NCBI GenBank assembly: GCA_023436885.1
Contig: JAEZHI010000015.1
Coordinates: 62,001 to 126,000, forward strand
DNA: 64,000 nt
Direction: 5' to 3'
Origin: Pseudomonadota bacterium
GTDB taxonomy: Bacteria > Pseudomonadota > Alphaproteobacteria > Rhizobiales > Pleomorphomonadaceae
Below, piece by piece: positions 43,912-52,556 of the stretch (position 1 is its first letter; each line of letters starts with the position of its first letter). Position numbers and translations under genes: made by a program. Below the pieces are notes generated by a model. The model saw only the letters and a program-made list of their open reading frames with translations, made no database searches and was not told where the DNA came from.

Positions 43912-44562
43912 TCAGCCGAAGACGGCCTTGCACACGGCTTCGCACTTGTTGAGGTCGAACCAGCCGTCGGTCCGGACGCCCGATTCCATGTCGATCCAGT
44001 AGAGCGCGCCGTTATCGGCATCAATGGCTTTCAGAACGTCCCTGACATTGCCGGGGTTGATGCCGCCCGAAAAGCCACAGAACGGACCGCTGACGGGCAG
44101 CTTCGGCCACGTGCTGGGGGCCGCACCACGGCCGAACGAGGTGTCGAACAACCAGTCGAGGCGAGTATTGCCAGGGAAGGCACCCTTGCATTGGAGCATG
44201 GCCCGAAGGCCGCGGCTCCGGCCGAAGCGGACGGTGTTTTCGACCTGCGCTTCGTTGCTCCCTTCGAAGGAGTGGTTGACCTGAAGGCGCGAAAAACCGC
44301 TGAGATCTAGCGATACTGTATCGGGTGCGTTGGCGATGCGACGGGCTTCGTCACCGCAGACATGAGCGGCAAAACGCAGGTCACCCGCCGTCAGCAGGGC
44401 GTGCCGGGTCGCCGCGTCCGGAAACAGCGGCAGCGCTTCCTGTGCGGCGTCGATCAGAATGCCCCACTCGATCGGATAGCGAGCCGATAGTACCTTGAGA
44501 TCGTCGATGACGGTTCCAAGGTCGACGCCGGTGAATGCAATGAAGGCGGGAAGCTGCGGCAC
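43912..44562 (-). CDS. TrpF-like TIM-barrel protein lacking the catalytic Cys
   Basis: 216 residues. The C-terminal half follows phosphoribosylanthranilate isomerase: FDTSFGRGAAPSTWP, then FSGGINPGNV for phosphate binding and IDMESGVRTDGWFD like the DVSSGVE..G.KD end of TrpF. The N-terminal KICG motif with the general-base cysteine is replaced by AFTGVD. It should therefore not act as normal TrpF. Its neighbours suggest a role with phosphorylated pentoses from nucleosides. The GTG at 44562 has GAGGA 7 bases upstream. An ATG at 44652 would place the start among operator sequences. Confidence 0.65.
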   Translation of the reverse strand: MPQLPAFIAFTGVDLGTVIDDLKVLSARYPIEWGILIDAAQEALPLFPDAATRHALLTAGDLRFAAHVCGDEARRIANAPDTVSLDLSGFSRLQVNHSFEGSNEAQVENTVRFGRSRGLRAMLQCKGAFPGNTRLDWLFDTSFGRGAAPSTWPKLPVSGPFCGFSGGINPGNVRDVLKAIDADNGALYWIDMESGVRTDGWFDLNKCEAVCKAVFG

Positions 44563-44599
44563 GGTACGGTCCTCATATTTTCGTAAGACAAGACCAAGA

Positions 44600-44610
44600 G
44601 GTACGTACCA
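44600..44610. promoter_or_regulatory. GntR-type operator 1
   Basis: GGTACGTACC is a perfect 10-base palindrome, followed by A. It lies 38 bases upstream of the TrpF-like GTG. A close copy lies 64 bases to the right. Confidence 0.55.
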
Positions 44611-44663
44611 GTCAACGGTATTCGAGTTGCATTCAGTAAATTTTGTCGGCATCCTGATTAAAA

Positions 44664-44674
44664 GGTCCGTACCA
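44664..44674. promoter_or_regulatory. GntR-type operator 2
   Basis: GGTCCGTACCA differs from operator 1 by one base. It lies 30 bases before the GntR start. The 64-base spacing is about six helical turns, so two bound dimers would face the same side of the DNA. Confidence 0.55.
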
Positions 44675-44704
44675 CTAATCGCAGCCAGTCAATGAGGGTG
44701 GCGC

Positions 44705-45457
44705 ATGAACGAAGGCGCGGTTCAGGAGTTAAAGGTCGAGGATGCGCTCTACAGGCGCCTCGCTGCGAAGTTGCGTCGCGACATCGAAAGCGGCGTTTTC
44801 GAAGCCAACAGCATGCTCGCTTCGGAGCGTGAACTCGCCATCAGTCTCGGCATGAGCCGGGAGACCGTGCGCAAGGCACTGCGGCTTCTCGAGAGGGAGG
44901 GCGTAGTCTACAGCGAGCAGGGCAGAGGGACCTTCGTGGCTCCTCCCGCCGTTCGCGAGATGGCGCGTGTCCTCGATGGCTTCAGCCGCGACGCCCGACG
45001 GCGTGGCGACGAACCCGGCCAGATCATTCTGACGGTGGATGAGATGCCGGCGAGCATCGCCGTCGCCGGCGTGCTGAAGATCGAACCGCGGCGTCCGATC
45101 ACCCGCGTCAGGCGCATCCGTACCCTCAATGGTCAGCGCATCGGCACACAGGAGAGCTTTCTGGTTCTGCCGGGTTCCTTCTCCGTCGATGATCTTGAGA
45201 CCAAAGGTTCTCTTTACGCCCTGATTGATGAGCGCTTTTCGATCGGCGCAACCGAGGGGCTGGAAAGCGTCGGCTCTGTCGCAGCCGATGCAACCGATGC
45301 GGCGCTGCTCGGCATCGCCGTCGGCGCACCGCTTCTGCTTTGCGAGCGGATCACACTCTCCGAACGCCGTCAGCCATTCGAGTATTGCGAGATGCGCTAC
45401 ATCTCCACCTATCGCTACACGGCACGCATCAACCGCTCAGGGCAAACAAGGTCATGA
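44705..45457 (+). CDS. GntR family regulator, HutC/UTRA type
   Basis: 250 residues. The winged helix-turn-helix is at about 15-80 (LASERELAISLGMSRETVRK, EGVVYSEQGRGTFV). A UTRA ligand domain follows (about 95-245) with ITRVRRIRTLNGQRIGTQES and PFEYCEMRYISTYRYTARI. It probably represses both itself with the kinase and the divergent TrpF-like/nucleoside hydrolase pair, through the two palindromes in the 142-base gap. Likely effectors are nucleosides, bases or ribose phosphates. The stop overlaps the kinase start (ATGA). Confidence 0.92.
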   Translation: MNEGAVQELKVEDALYRRLAAKLRRDIESGVFEANSMLASERELAISLGMSRETVRKALRLLEREGVVYSEQGRGTFVAPPAVREMARVLDGFSRDARRRGDEPGQIILTVDEMPASIAVAGVLKIEPRRPITRVRRIRTLNGQRIGTQESFLVLPGSFSVDDLETKGSLYALIDERFSIGATEGLESVGSVAADATDAALLGIAVGAPLLLCERITLSERRQPFEYCEMRYISTYRYTARINRSGQTRS

Positions 45458-46377
45458 CTAGTCTGAAGCCCGCAGCGGATCGGCCGTTTGATCTGCTGGC
45501 CTATGGCGATCCCAACGTTGACTATGTCTTCGAGGCGGCGATCATTCCCGGCCCCGACCAGAAGGTGCTGGGCCGTAATCTCGGTGTTTTCCCCGGCGGC
45601 ACCGTCGCCAATGTCGCCTGCGCGGCGAGCCGGCTCGGCGCACGCGTGGCAAGCTATGGTCGCGTCGGCTCGGATCCGTCAGGCATCCTGCTCAGGCGGG
45701 AGAACGACACCTTCGGCGTCTCGAACCAGTATGTGACGACGGCTCGCCACCCCTCGGCCGCTGCCTCCATCATGGTCGATGCCACCGGCGAAAAGGCACT
45801 GATCTACGCGCCCATGCCGCCCGAACCGCTCGATGAGGTTCGCTTCGCCGAAGCCGCGCGTGAGAGCCGCGTCGTCTACGCCATGCCCTATGACCTCGAT
45901 GAATTTCGTCACGTGGCGGCTATCGCCCATGACAATGGTGCCGAGGTTGCCATCGACATCGAAGCGGCGGTCGCGCCCGATGCCGTGCGGCTCGAAGCCC
46001 TGCTCGCGCGCAGCGACATCGTGTTCATGAACGAGGGCGGGTTCCGGGCATCGCAGGACGGCGCTGTCAGCGAGGCAAAGCTGCGGCCACTCCTTGGTTT
46101 GGGCCCCCGGATGATTATTGTCACTCTGGCGGAAAAGGGCGCGCTGGCGGTCACGCAGGACGGGGCGTGGCATCAACCCGCCTTCCCGGCAAGGCTGGTG
46201 GACGCTACCGGCGCCGGTGACTGCTTCAACGGCGCTTTCCTTGCCGCCTCGCTGACCGGACAGCCGATACCAGCGGCTCTCCAATTCGCCTGCGCTGCCG
46301 CGAGCCTTGCCGTGTCGACGGTCGGCGCGCGTAGCGGCATTCCGGATCGGACTAGCGTCGAGGCGATGCTCCGCTGA
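45454..46377 (+). CDS. PfkB family sugar or nucleoside kinase
   Basis: 307 residues. PfkB signatures are GVFPGGTVANVACAASRLGA near residue 45 and DATGAGDCFNGAFLAASL near 250, the latter with the catalytic aspartate. The start FDLLAYGDPNVDYVFEA fits the ribokinase group. With two nucleoside hydrolases nearby, ribose is an obvious substrate; nucleosides or pseudouridine are alternatives, though no psuG is seen. Translationally coupled to gntR. It converges on the adenine-deaminase-like gene with 3 bases between stops. Confidence 0.88.
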   Translation: MTSLKPAADRPFDLLAYGDPNVDYVFEAAIIPGPDQKVLGRNLGVFPGGTVANVACAASRLGARVASYGRVGSDPSGILLRRENDTFGVSNQYVTTARHPSAAASIMVDATGEKALIYAPMPPEPLDEVRFAEAARESRVVYAMPYDLDEFRHVAAIAHDNGAEVAIDIEAAVAPDAVRLEALLARSDIVFMNEGGFRASQDGAVSEAKLRPLLGLGPRMIIVTLAEKGALAVTQDGAWHQPAFPARLVDATGAGDCFNGAFLAASLTGQPIPAALQFACAAASLAVSTVGARSGIPDRTSVEAMLR

Positions 46378-46380
46378 ATC

Positions 46381-48249
46381 TCACCAGACGATCTTGTGCG
46401 TCTCGCCATTGGACACGTTGACGAAGCCATCCGGCGCCAGCGGCGACGGGGCGACCAGCACCCACCGCCAAGGCGCGCAGGTCAGCGTCGCGAAGGCAAG
46501 CCGCTCGGGGAAGCCGGCCCACCAGCGCGGCGAATAGGTTGGCTCGTACATCCAGTCGATCTTGGCGCCTTCGGCATAGAGGGCCTGCATTTCTGCGTCG
46601 AGCTCTTCAGCCGTGCGGCAGGTCATCAGGCCGCCGATCTCATAGCGAACCGTGGCGACCACCTCGCCAGCATGCACTAGCGCCCAGCCGCCCTGATTGG
46701 CGCGGATGGCATTGACGGCCTTGGCCATGGCCGCGTCGGACGAACCGACGACCCAGATGTTGTGCTTGTCGTGCCCCATGGAGCAGGCGAGCGCCGTGTC
46801 CGGCGTGCGCGGACCGGTCCCGAGCCAGAACATCTTCGACGTTTTCCCCTCGCCGGAGAAGCGGTCGACGATGGCGAACTTCGTCACGTTGCGGCTCTCG
46901 TCGCGCTGCACTTCTCCGTCCCTGACGGGAAGCTCCATGGTGATGAAATCGTCTGCCCAATGGAAGGGCCGCAGTATCGCGGCGTTCATGCTCGTGCGGC
47001 CGGGTTCCGCCGCAATCGAAAAATCCGCCGCCGTCATCTCGCGGCCGATGTTCACCGTCTGCCGCGCCCAAGTTGGCCAATCGATCGTGGGTACCGGCTT
47101 GATGTAGTTCGCGCCTTCCGAAACCTGCTCACCGTCGGCCCACACCTCGGCGATGGAAAGCGACGCGAGGTCGTCAAGCAGTACGAGATCGGCGTAACGC
47201 CCTGGAGCGATCGAGCCGACCCAAGGCGTCAGGCGCATGTGGCGCGCCGGGTTGATCGTCACCAGCTGGATGGCGATTTCCGGCGGCAATCCCGCCTCGA
47301 TGGCCAGCCGAACGTTGCGGTCGGTACCGCCGAGCCGCAGCGTGTCCGAGCAGGAGCGATCATCGGTGCAGAGCGCAAACTGCGACCAGTCCTGCAAGCC
47401 GCCCTCGATCAGCCCCTTCAGGATTTCCGGCAGGGAATGCGGGCGCAGCTCGACGAACAGGCCGCGCCGAAGCCGCTCCCGCACTTCGTCCGTCGTCCAG
47501 GCCTCATGGTCGGAAGCCATGCCCGCAGCGGCGAAAGCGTTGAGATCGTCGATCGCCTTCATGCCGGCCGCATGGCCCTCGATGACGCCGCGCTGCTCGA
47601 ACGTCGCGCGGATCATGCCCCAGAGGCGGTCATAGGACGGATTGTTGGGGTTCCAGACGGCGGGCCAATCCATGACTTCATCGAGGCCGGCTGCGTTGAG
47701 ATGATCCTTCAGGAAACCGCGCTGCTCGTCATAGCCATAGTGCCCGCCACCCCATTCGTAGGCGGTCGGCGGAACGGCGGAGCCGGGCAGGGGGAAGATC
47801 TTGGCCGGCATGCCGGCGTATCGCGCCTTCAGCCAGAACTCTATGTTGTTGACACCGTCGACGTTGGAAAACTCGTGACTGGCCTCGCAGGTCCAGGTGC
47901 AGCCGCGCGGCATGGCAAGCGCGGCCTCCCACTCCGGCGTCAGGTGGCTCGATTCAATGTGCTTGTGCACTTCGCCAAAGCCGGGCACGGCGGAAAGATG
48001 CGAACGGTCGACGCGCTCGCCAACCTCACCTGGATAGGCGCCCGCAGGCCCCACCCAGGCGATACGCCGGCCGGAGACCACGATTTCCTGATCGCTCAGC
48101 CATTCCCGGCCACAGACATCTAGCAGCCTGCCAACGCGGATAGCGCGCATGGCGGGGCGTTTCCCAAGAGCGACCAGCGTCAGATGCTGGCGGATCGCGA
48201 CCTCATCGGCGGCGTTGATGACGAGGTCGGTGGGCATGGCATCGGTCAC
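46381..48249 (-). CDS. Adenine deaminase-like amidohydrolase
   Basis: 622 residues of the AdeC-type amidohydrolase family. The first metal motif is GEVHKHIESSHLTP (H95, H97) in place of the usual DAHVHIESSM. The usual PHEIANV.G reads SHEFSNVDG. Later blocks GLFVELRPHSLPE, ALCTDDRSCSDTL and INPARHMRL keep the catalytic-domain order. A C-terminal domain (about 420-620) has IVDRFSGEGKTSKMF and ACSMGHDKHNIWVVGSSD. It probably deaminates adenine or a related heterocycle. GTG 48249 has AGGAG 6 bases upstream and is preferred over ATG 48267 or 48237. Confidence 0.8.
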   Translation of the reverse strand: MTDAMPTDLVINAADEVAIRQHLTLVALGKRPAMRAIRVGRLLDVCGREWLSDQEIVVSGRRIAWVGPAGAYPGEVGERVDRSHLSAVPGFGEVHKHIESSHLTPEWEAALAMPRGCTWTCEASHEFSNVDGVNNIEFWLKARYAGMPAKIFPLPGSAVPPTAYEWGGGHYGYDEQRGFLKDHLNAAGLDEVMDWPAVWNPNNPSYDRLWGMIRATFEQRGVIEGHAAGMKAIDDLNAFAAAGMASDHEAWTTDEVRERLRRGLFVELRPHSLPEILKGLIEGGLQDWSQFALCTDDRSCSDTLRLGGTDRNVRLAIEAGLPPEIAIQLVTINPARHMRLTPWVGSIAPGRYADLVLLDDLASLSIAEVWADGEQVSEGANYIKPVPTIDWPTWARQTVNIGREMTAADFSIAAEPGRTSMNAAILRPFHWADDFITMELPVRDGEVQRDESRNVTKFAIVDRFSGEGKTSKMFWLGTGPRTPDTALACSMGHDKHNIWVVGSSDAAMAKAVNAIRANQGGWALVHAGEVVATVRYEIGGLMTCRTAEELDAEMQALYAEGAKIDWMYEPTYSPRWWAGFPERLAFATLTCAPWRWVLVAPSPLAPDGFVNVSNGETHKIVW

Positions 48250-48297
48250 GTCATTCTCCTGTCGCATGTCCGGCCATTCGGTCCGGATGGCTGTTCA

Positions 48298-49326
48298 TCA
48301 TGGTCTTGTCATGGCGCGCGGTGCGCCTTCGCTAATCTCGGCCACCGATTTCCGGCGGATCAGCTCCACCGGCAGACGGGTCAGGGCGGGAACGTCGGCT
48401 CCGTTGATCGAGGCAAGCAGCCGGTCGAGCGCCATGCGCCCCATCGCGGCGATGGGTTGCCGGATGGTGGTAAGCGGCGGGTCGAGAAGATCGGAGAGCG
48501 GCATGTCGTCAAAGCCGACCAGCGAAACGTCCTCGGGTACGTTGAGGCCGAGTTGGTGGAATGCGCTGAGGACGCCAACCGAAAGATAGTCGCTGCAGGC
48601 CAGGATCGCCGTCGGACGCGGTGACATGCGGGCGACCTCAAGCGCTGCTTCGTGGCCGAACTCGCGGGTAAACGGCCCACGCAAGACACGCTCCTCGTTC
48701 ACGGGAAGCCCGTGGGCTTTCATCGTCTCCCTGAAACCGTCGACGCGCTCGGAGGCGCTGAGCAATCCCACAGGACCGGCAATGAGGGCAATGTCGCGAT
48801 GGCCCATGGCGATCAAGTGTTCGGTTGCCATGCGGGCGCCCGCTGCATTCTCCACGAAGACGCGCGGCGCCTGTGCCTCCGGAACATCTTCGTCGAGCAG
48901 GACAATGTTGCGACGCTGGCCGATCAGCGCGCCAAGCGTGCCGTCATCTGGCTGCGCGGCGATCATGATCAGGCCGTCGAAATAACGATCGGCGAGCTGA
49001 TGGACTGCCTCGATCTCCCTGACGGAACTGCCGCGCGTCGACAGGAGGCTGACGCCATAGCCGCGCTCGGCGGCGGCAGCTTCTATGGTCGACGCAAGCT
49101 CCGCAAAGAACGGGTTCGATATGTCCGGCGTTGCCAGGCCGATCGTCTCAGCCTTTCCTTTTGACAGCCTCTTCGCCAACGCGTTGGGTCTGTAGCCGAG
49201 CTGGGCGACGGCGTCGTCGATGCGGTCGGCCGTTGCTTTGGGCAGGGCGATCGACTTGTTGAGATGGCGCGAGACGGCCGTCGGAGAAACGCCCGCCGCG
49301 CGTGCCACCTCGTTCAGCGTCACCAT
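48298..49326 (-). CDS. LacI family transcriptional regulator
   Basis: 342 residues. The DNA-binding head is TLNEVARAAGVSPTAVSRHL with the hinge LAKRLSKGKAETIGLATP. The periplasmic-binding-like core follows (DISNPFFAELASTIEAAAAE, DYLSVGVLSAFHQLGLNVPE, VSLVGFDDMPLSDLLDPPLT). It lies inside the minus-strand operon and most likely controls this operon and the divergent one starting at 51213, in response to a nucleoside, ribose or purine. Confidence 0.93.
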   Translation of the reverse strand: MVTLNEVARAAGVSPTAVSRHLNKSIALPKATADRIDDAVAQLGYRPNALAKRLSKGKAETIGLATPDISNPFFAELASTIEAAAAERGYGVSLLSTRGSSVREIEAVHQLADRYFDGLIMIAAQPDDGTLGALIGQRRNIVLLDEDVPEAQAPRVFVENAAGARMATEHLIAMGHRDIALIAGPVGLLSASERVDGFRETMKAHGLPVNEERVLRGPFTREFGHEAALEVARMSPRPTAILACSDYLSVGVLSAFHQLGLNVPEDVSLVGFDDMPLSDLLDPPLTTIRQPIAAMGRMALDRLLASINGADVPALTRLPVELIRRKSVAEISEGAPRAMTRP

Positions 49327-49352
49327 GTTCCGCCTCCTTGCCGCATCTTTGC

Positions 49353-50090
49353 CTAGAGCCTGTGCCGGCTTTTGTAGGCTGCGATCTGGTCGAGGCAGGC
49401 GGCTACGATGCCGCCGATCAGCTTCTGGCCCTTTTCTGCCGTCGAAGGGCAGGGATCGCCGAATACGCCACTCTGGTTGAACTCGCTGAGCTGCATCGGT
49501 TCGATGCCGAAGGTGGCCGGGAAGGCTGGATATTCGGCCACGGCTTTCTCCATCCGGACGCTGTCCGGCCGGAGTGCCAGCATCATCGACGTCTCCACTT
49601 CATCGGCGTGGAAGAAGCCGGGGCCAGCCGGCTGGCTGTCGCAGATCTCGGCGGCCAGTGCCTCCAGCTTCGGATAGTCGAGATGAACGACCTTCAGCCC
49701 TTCTGTTTCAAGGGTCCTGGCCGCCAGGGCGATCGGCTCCTTGTTGCCGAAATGGCCGTTCAGCGTCACCAGAACCGGCACGCCCATGCGCTTCAGCTCC
49801 CGGCCGATATCGAGAATGATGGCCTTGAGCGTTTCGGGCTTCAGTGAAATCGTGCCGAGGAAACCTGAGTTGTTCCAGGCATCGCCATAAGCAATGGCGG
49901 GCAGGAGCAGGGCGCCGAGGGCATCGGCAATGCCGCGCGCCACACCAGTTGCAAGGTCGGTATCGACGGTCAGCGGCAGATGATAGCCGTGCTGTTCCAG
50001 CGCCCCGACGGGCAGCACGGCCCATGCTCCCCGCGTGATTGCCTCGCCGGCATCGCGCCAGCTCGAATGGGCAAGGTCGATCGCTGCCAT
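49353..50090 (-). CDS. Creatininase family amidohydrolase
   Basis: 245 residues. Family motifs are VLPVGALEQHGYHLPLTVDTDLA, with metal-binding Glu, His and Asp, the block LVTLNGHFGNKEPIALA, and HADEVETSMMLALRPD. Members hydrolyse creatinine or open lactam and formamide rings in pterin and flavin pathways. The purine/pyrimidine context suggests a cyclic nitrogen compound. The ATG at 50090 has GGAGG 5 bases upstream and overlaps the previous stop (TGATG). Confidence 0.87.
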   Translation of the reverse strand: MAAIDLAHSSWRDAGEAITRGAWAVLPVGALEQHGYHLPLTVDTDLATGVARGIADALGALLLPAIAYGDAWNNSGFLGTISLKPETLKAIILDIGRELKRMGVPVLVTLNGHFGNKEPIALAARTLETEGLKVVHLDYPKLEALAAEICDSQPAGPGFFHADEVETSMMLALRPDSVRMEKAVAEYPAFPATFGIEPMQLSEFNQSGVFGDPCPSTAEKGQKLIGGIVAACLDQIAAYKSRHRL

Positions 50091-51052
50091 CACGGCCTCC
50101 AGTCGATGATATCAAGCGCGGCATTCGGCGCGATGGCGCCCAGCAGCTCGCGAGAGCCAAGGGAATAGTCGACGGCACCTTTGACGACCGTGCCAAGCGT
50201 TGCCCGCGAGATATCGCCGAACCCGTAGCCATGGGCAATCAGCTCGACGATGGCGGCTTGCATCGGACCCATGGTCGGATTGAAAGCGACGTTCTCGATC
50301 GATGATCCGGCAATCAGATTGCCGTCGGCCATATCGAGAACCACGGCACCGGGACAGCGGCTGTAAGGAGCATGGGCGCGGCGGCCGGTCGTCATCAGCA
50401 CGTCCATGGCCCCACCTTTGGCAACATCCCCGACCGGCGTGAGTTGGGGAAAGTTGATGCTGCCGGGTGAGATGCCCTGATGGCCCAGATAGCGGCTGTC
50501 GAAGGGCCAGGGGTAGAGCTCTTCAAGTCTCAGCCGGTGACCGAGCGGATCGATCAGTTCAAGCGCGGGGCCGAGCGCGAACTCGGAGAGATACTGGCGA
50601 CAATGAGCGCAAGGGTGGGCCTCGCGGAGCGCGATGCGGCGGATCGAAGTGCCGCGATTGAAGGCGCGCGTGAAGACGAAGGTCTCGCCATGCAGCGTGT
50701 ACCCGAGATGGGTGCCTGGGAATTCGACGTTGCCGCCCAGCACCAGATTGCCGGTCTCAGCTTCAAGCCCGATGGCCCCGACGTGGTAGTTCGAGATCGG
50801 CGGACGGGCGATGCCTCGCGCCGCGCCAAGGCCGAGCAGCATCACGTCGTCGACTTCTGAAAGGCCGAAGCGGTCCATGATCTCTGCAACGTCATCCTCG
50901 AGCACAACGCCGCCAAGGTTTGCGCCGAGCCGATCGGGCGTTTGGAAAGCCGCCTTGGCGATGGTTACGCGCAGGTCGTCGCCGATTGAAGCTTCAAGCG
51001 CTTCGATCCTCGGTTTTGTCGAAGGATCCGCAGCAAATGGATTTCTGCTCAT
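50090..51052 (-). CDS. cdd: Cytidine deaminase, two-domain E. coli type
   Basis: 320 residues, like the ~294-residue dimeric E. coli enzyme. The N-terminal catalytic domain has PISNYHVGAIGLE, GGNVEFPGT and the zinc site H121-G-E123, C148 and C151 (PCAHCRQ). The E-to-C spacing of 25 equals that of E. coli Cdd. HAE is changed to HGE. The C-terminal inactive repeat keeps SRCPGAVVLD and GSSIENVAFNPTMGPMQAAI. It converts cytidine and deoxycytidine to uridine forms. First gene of the minus-strand operon. Confidence 0.9.
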   Translation of the reverse strand: MSRNPFAADPSTKPRIEALEASIGDDLRVTIAKAAFQTPDRLGANLGGVVLEDDVAEIMDRFGLSEVDDVMLLGLGAARGIARPPISNYHVGAIGLEAETGNLVLGGNVEFPGTHLGYTLHGETFVFTRAFNRGTSIRRIALREAHPCAHCRQYLSEFALGPALELIDPLGHRLRLEELYPWPFDSRYLGHQGISPGSINFPQLTPVGDVAKGGAMDVLMTTGRRAHAPYSRCPGAVVLDMADGNLIAGSSIENVAFNPTMGPMQAAIVELIAHGYGFGDISRATLGTVVKGAVDYSLGSRELLGAIAPNAALDIIDWRP

Positions 51053-51185
51053 TCGGCCTCTCCGATGGGAGGTGTTGAAATAATGACCGCCTACGTCTTG
51101 TGCAAATAAGCAATCGCATATTGATTGTGCATCGACCCTGTGTTTGCATTTGACAGGTCGCGAGAAATGTCGATAGCTCCGCTAA

Positions 51186-51197
51186 TAAACCGCTTTA
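51186..51197. promoter_or_regulatory. Candidate LacI-type operator in the divergent promoter
   Basis: TAAACCGCTTTA is a near-palindrome with the central CG typical of LacI family sites, 15 bases before the ATG at 51213. The 160-base gap 51053-51212 drives operons in both directions. A second imperfect palindrome (CAAT...ATTG) lies near 51111-51123. Confidence 0.35.
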
Positions 51198-51212
51198 CCA
51201 AAGGCACGTCAA

Positions 51213-52556
51213 ATGGCTTCTGTGCTCATCCTCAACGCCACGGTCCTGAGCGTGGATGACCGCAACAGGGTGTTCGCTCCGGGGTGGGTTGCCTTCGCCG
51301 AAGGCGTGATTACCGGTGTCGGCGCCATGCGCGACGTGCCGGCGTCTTCCGCGTTCGACGAGGTCATTGACCTCACCGGGCATCTGGTCATGCCTGGTCT
51401 CGTCAACGCGCATACCCACGCGCCAATGGTGCTGTTTCGCGGCTGCTCGGAAGGGTACAGCCTGCTCACCATGGACGGCTGGTACAATTCGATCCGCGAG
51501 CCTGAGCTGTCGCTCATCGCGTCCGACATCGGGCCGGCGGTGGCGCTCTCCTGCGCTGAAATGCTGCTCTCCGGGACGACGACCTATTGCGATCAGTATT
51601 TCTTTGCCGATGAGGTGGCCAAGGCAGCCGGTCGTTCGGGCATCCGGGCCGTCATCGCCTATGGCATCGTCCAGTTAGGCGATCCCGAGCGTGCCGTCAG
51701 CGAACTCCGGAATGCCGCCAACTTCATCGAGCAGCAGCGATCGGCCGACGGGCGCATCATCCCATGGTTCGGTCCGCATGCCCCTTATGTCGACAACACC
51801 GAGGAGCTGATCCGGTCGGAGGTCGAACTCGCCATCAAGCATGGCTGTGGCCTGCATCTGCACATGGCCTGTGGCCCAGAAGACAATGAAGAGACGCTTC
51901 GTCGCTACGGCCTCACGGCTGCCGTGGCGCTGGAACGCGACGGCTTCTTTGGCGGACGCGTCCACGCCGCTCACTGCCTCGACCTGTCGCACGAAGATAT
52001 CGCCGTTTTCGCTAGGGCGCCGGCGGCCTCGGTGGCTCATTGCGCCACGGCGGGCCTCCGTTCTGGGCGCGAGGCCATCTGCCCAGTGGTCGACCTCAAG
52101 GCTGCTGGCGTGACCGTGGCGCTGGGCACCGATAACGTCGCAGCCAACAATTCCTATGACATGGTCGCCGAGATGAGGGTCGCCGGCCTCGTTGCCTCCC
52201 ATCGCCAGGGTGTCGCGCAGCCGATCCCCGCCCGCGAGCTGTTGCGCATGGCCACCATCGATGGTGCCAAGGCGCTTGGTCTCGACCACCGCACCGGCTC
52301 GCTGGAACGAGGCAAGGCTGCCGATATCATCGCCATCGATCTCAACGGCCCCGGCTATTCGCAGTCGCCGGATCTCGAGGCGTTGCTCATTTACTCCGGT
52401 AGCGGTCGCGATGTGCGGCACGTCTGGGTGGATGGCGAACCACTGGTCCGAGACCGACAGTTGATTCGACAGGATTTTCGCGAAATTCGCTCGACCTACG
52501 ACCAAACCTATGATGACTTTTGGGCGCGGGTTCGCGCGGCACGCGAGGTGGCATGA
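51213..52556 (+). CDS. ATZ/TRZ-type amidohydrolase (MtaD/SsnA-like deaminase)
   Basis: 447 residues. Metal ligands: H-x-H in GLVNAHTHAPMVLFRG, His in HLHMACGPEDNEE, His in VAHCATAGLRSG region and the aspartate in VALGTDNVAANNS. The block resembles S-adenosylhomocysteine/5'-deoxyadenosine deaminases (NTHTHAPMTLFRG). It probably removes an amino group from a purine nucleoside or base. Its stop overlaps the nucleoside hydrolase start (ATGA), which argues for a nucleoside-derived substrate. Confidence 0.85.
   Translation: MASVLILNATVLSVDDRNRVFAPGWVAFAEGVITGVGAMRDVPASSAFDEVIDLTGHLVMPGLVNAHTHAPMVLFRGCSEGYSLLTMDGWYNSIREPELSLIASDIGPAVALSCAEMLLSGTTTYCDQYFFADEVAKAAGRSGIRAVIAYGIVQLGDPERAVSELRNAANFIEQQRSADGRIIPWFGPHAPYVDNTEELIRSEVELAIKHGCGLHLHMACGPEDNEETLRRYGLTAAVALERDGFFGGRVHAAHCLDLSHEDIAVFARAPAASVAHCATAGLRSGREAICPVVDLKAAGVTVALGTDNVAANNSYDMVAEMRVAGLVASHRQGVAQPIPARELLRMATIDGAKALGLDHRTGSLERGKAADIIAIDLNGPGYSQSPDLEALLIYSGSGRDVRHVWVDGEPLVRDRQLIRQDFREIRSTYDQTYDDFWARVRAAREVA

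Noticed and set aside
41452..44310. A 952-codon open frame on the plus strand
   Set aside because: It is antisense to glyS, the nucleoside hydrolase and the TrpF-like gene. The sense genes have clear motifs, and the long frame is a result of high GC.
46762..48123. A 453-codon plus-strand frame
   Set aside because: Antisense to the adenine-deaminase-like gene, with an Arg/Gly-rich, motif-free product.
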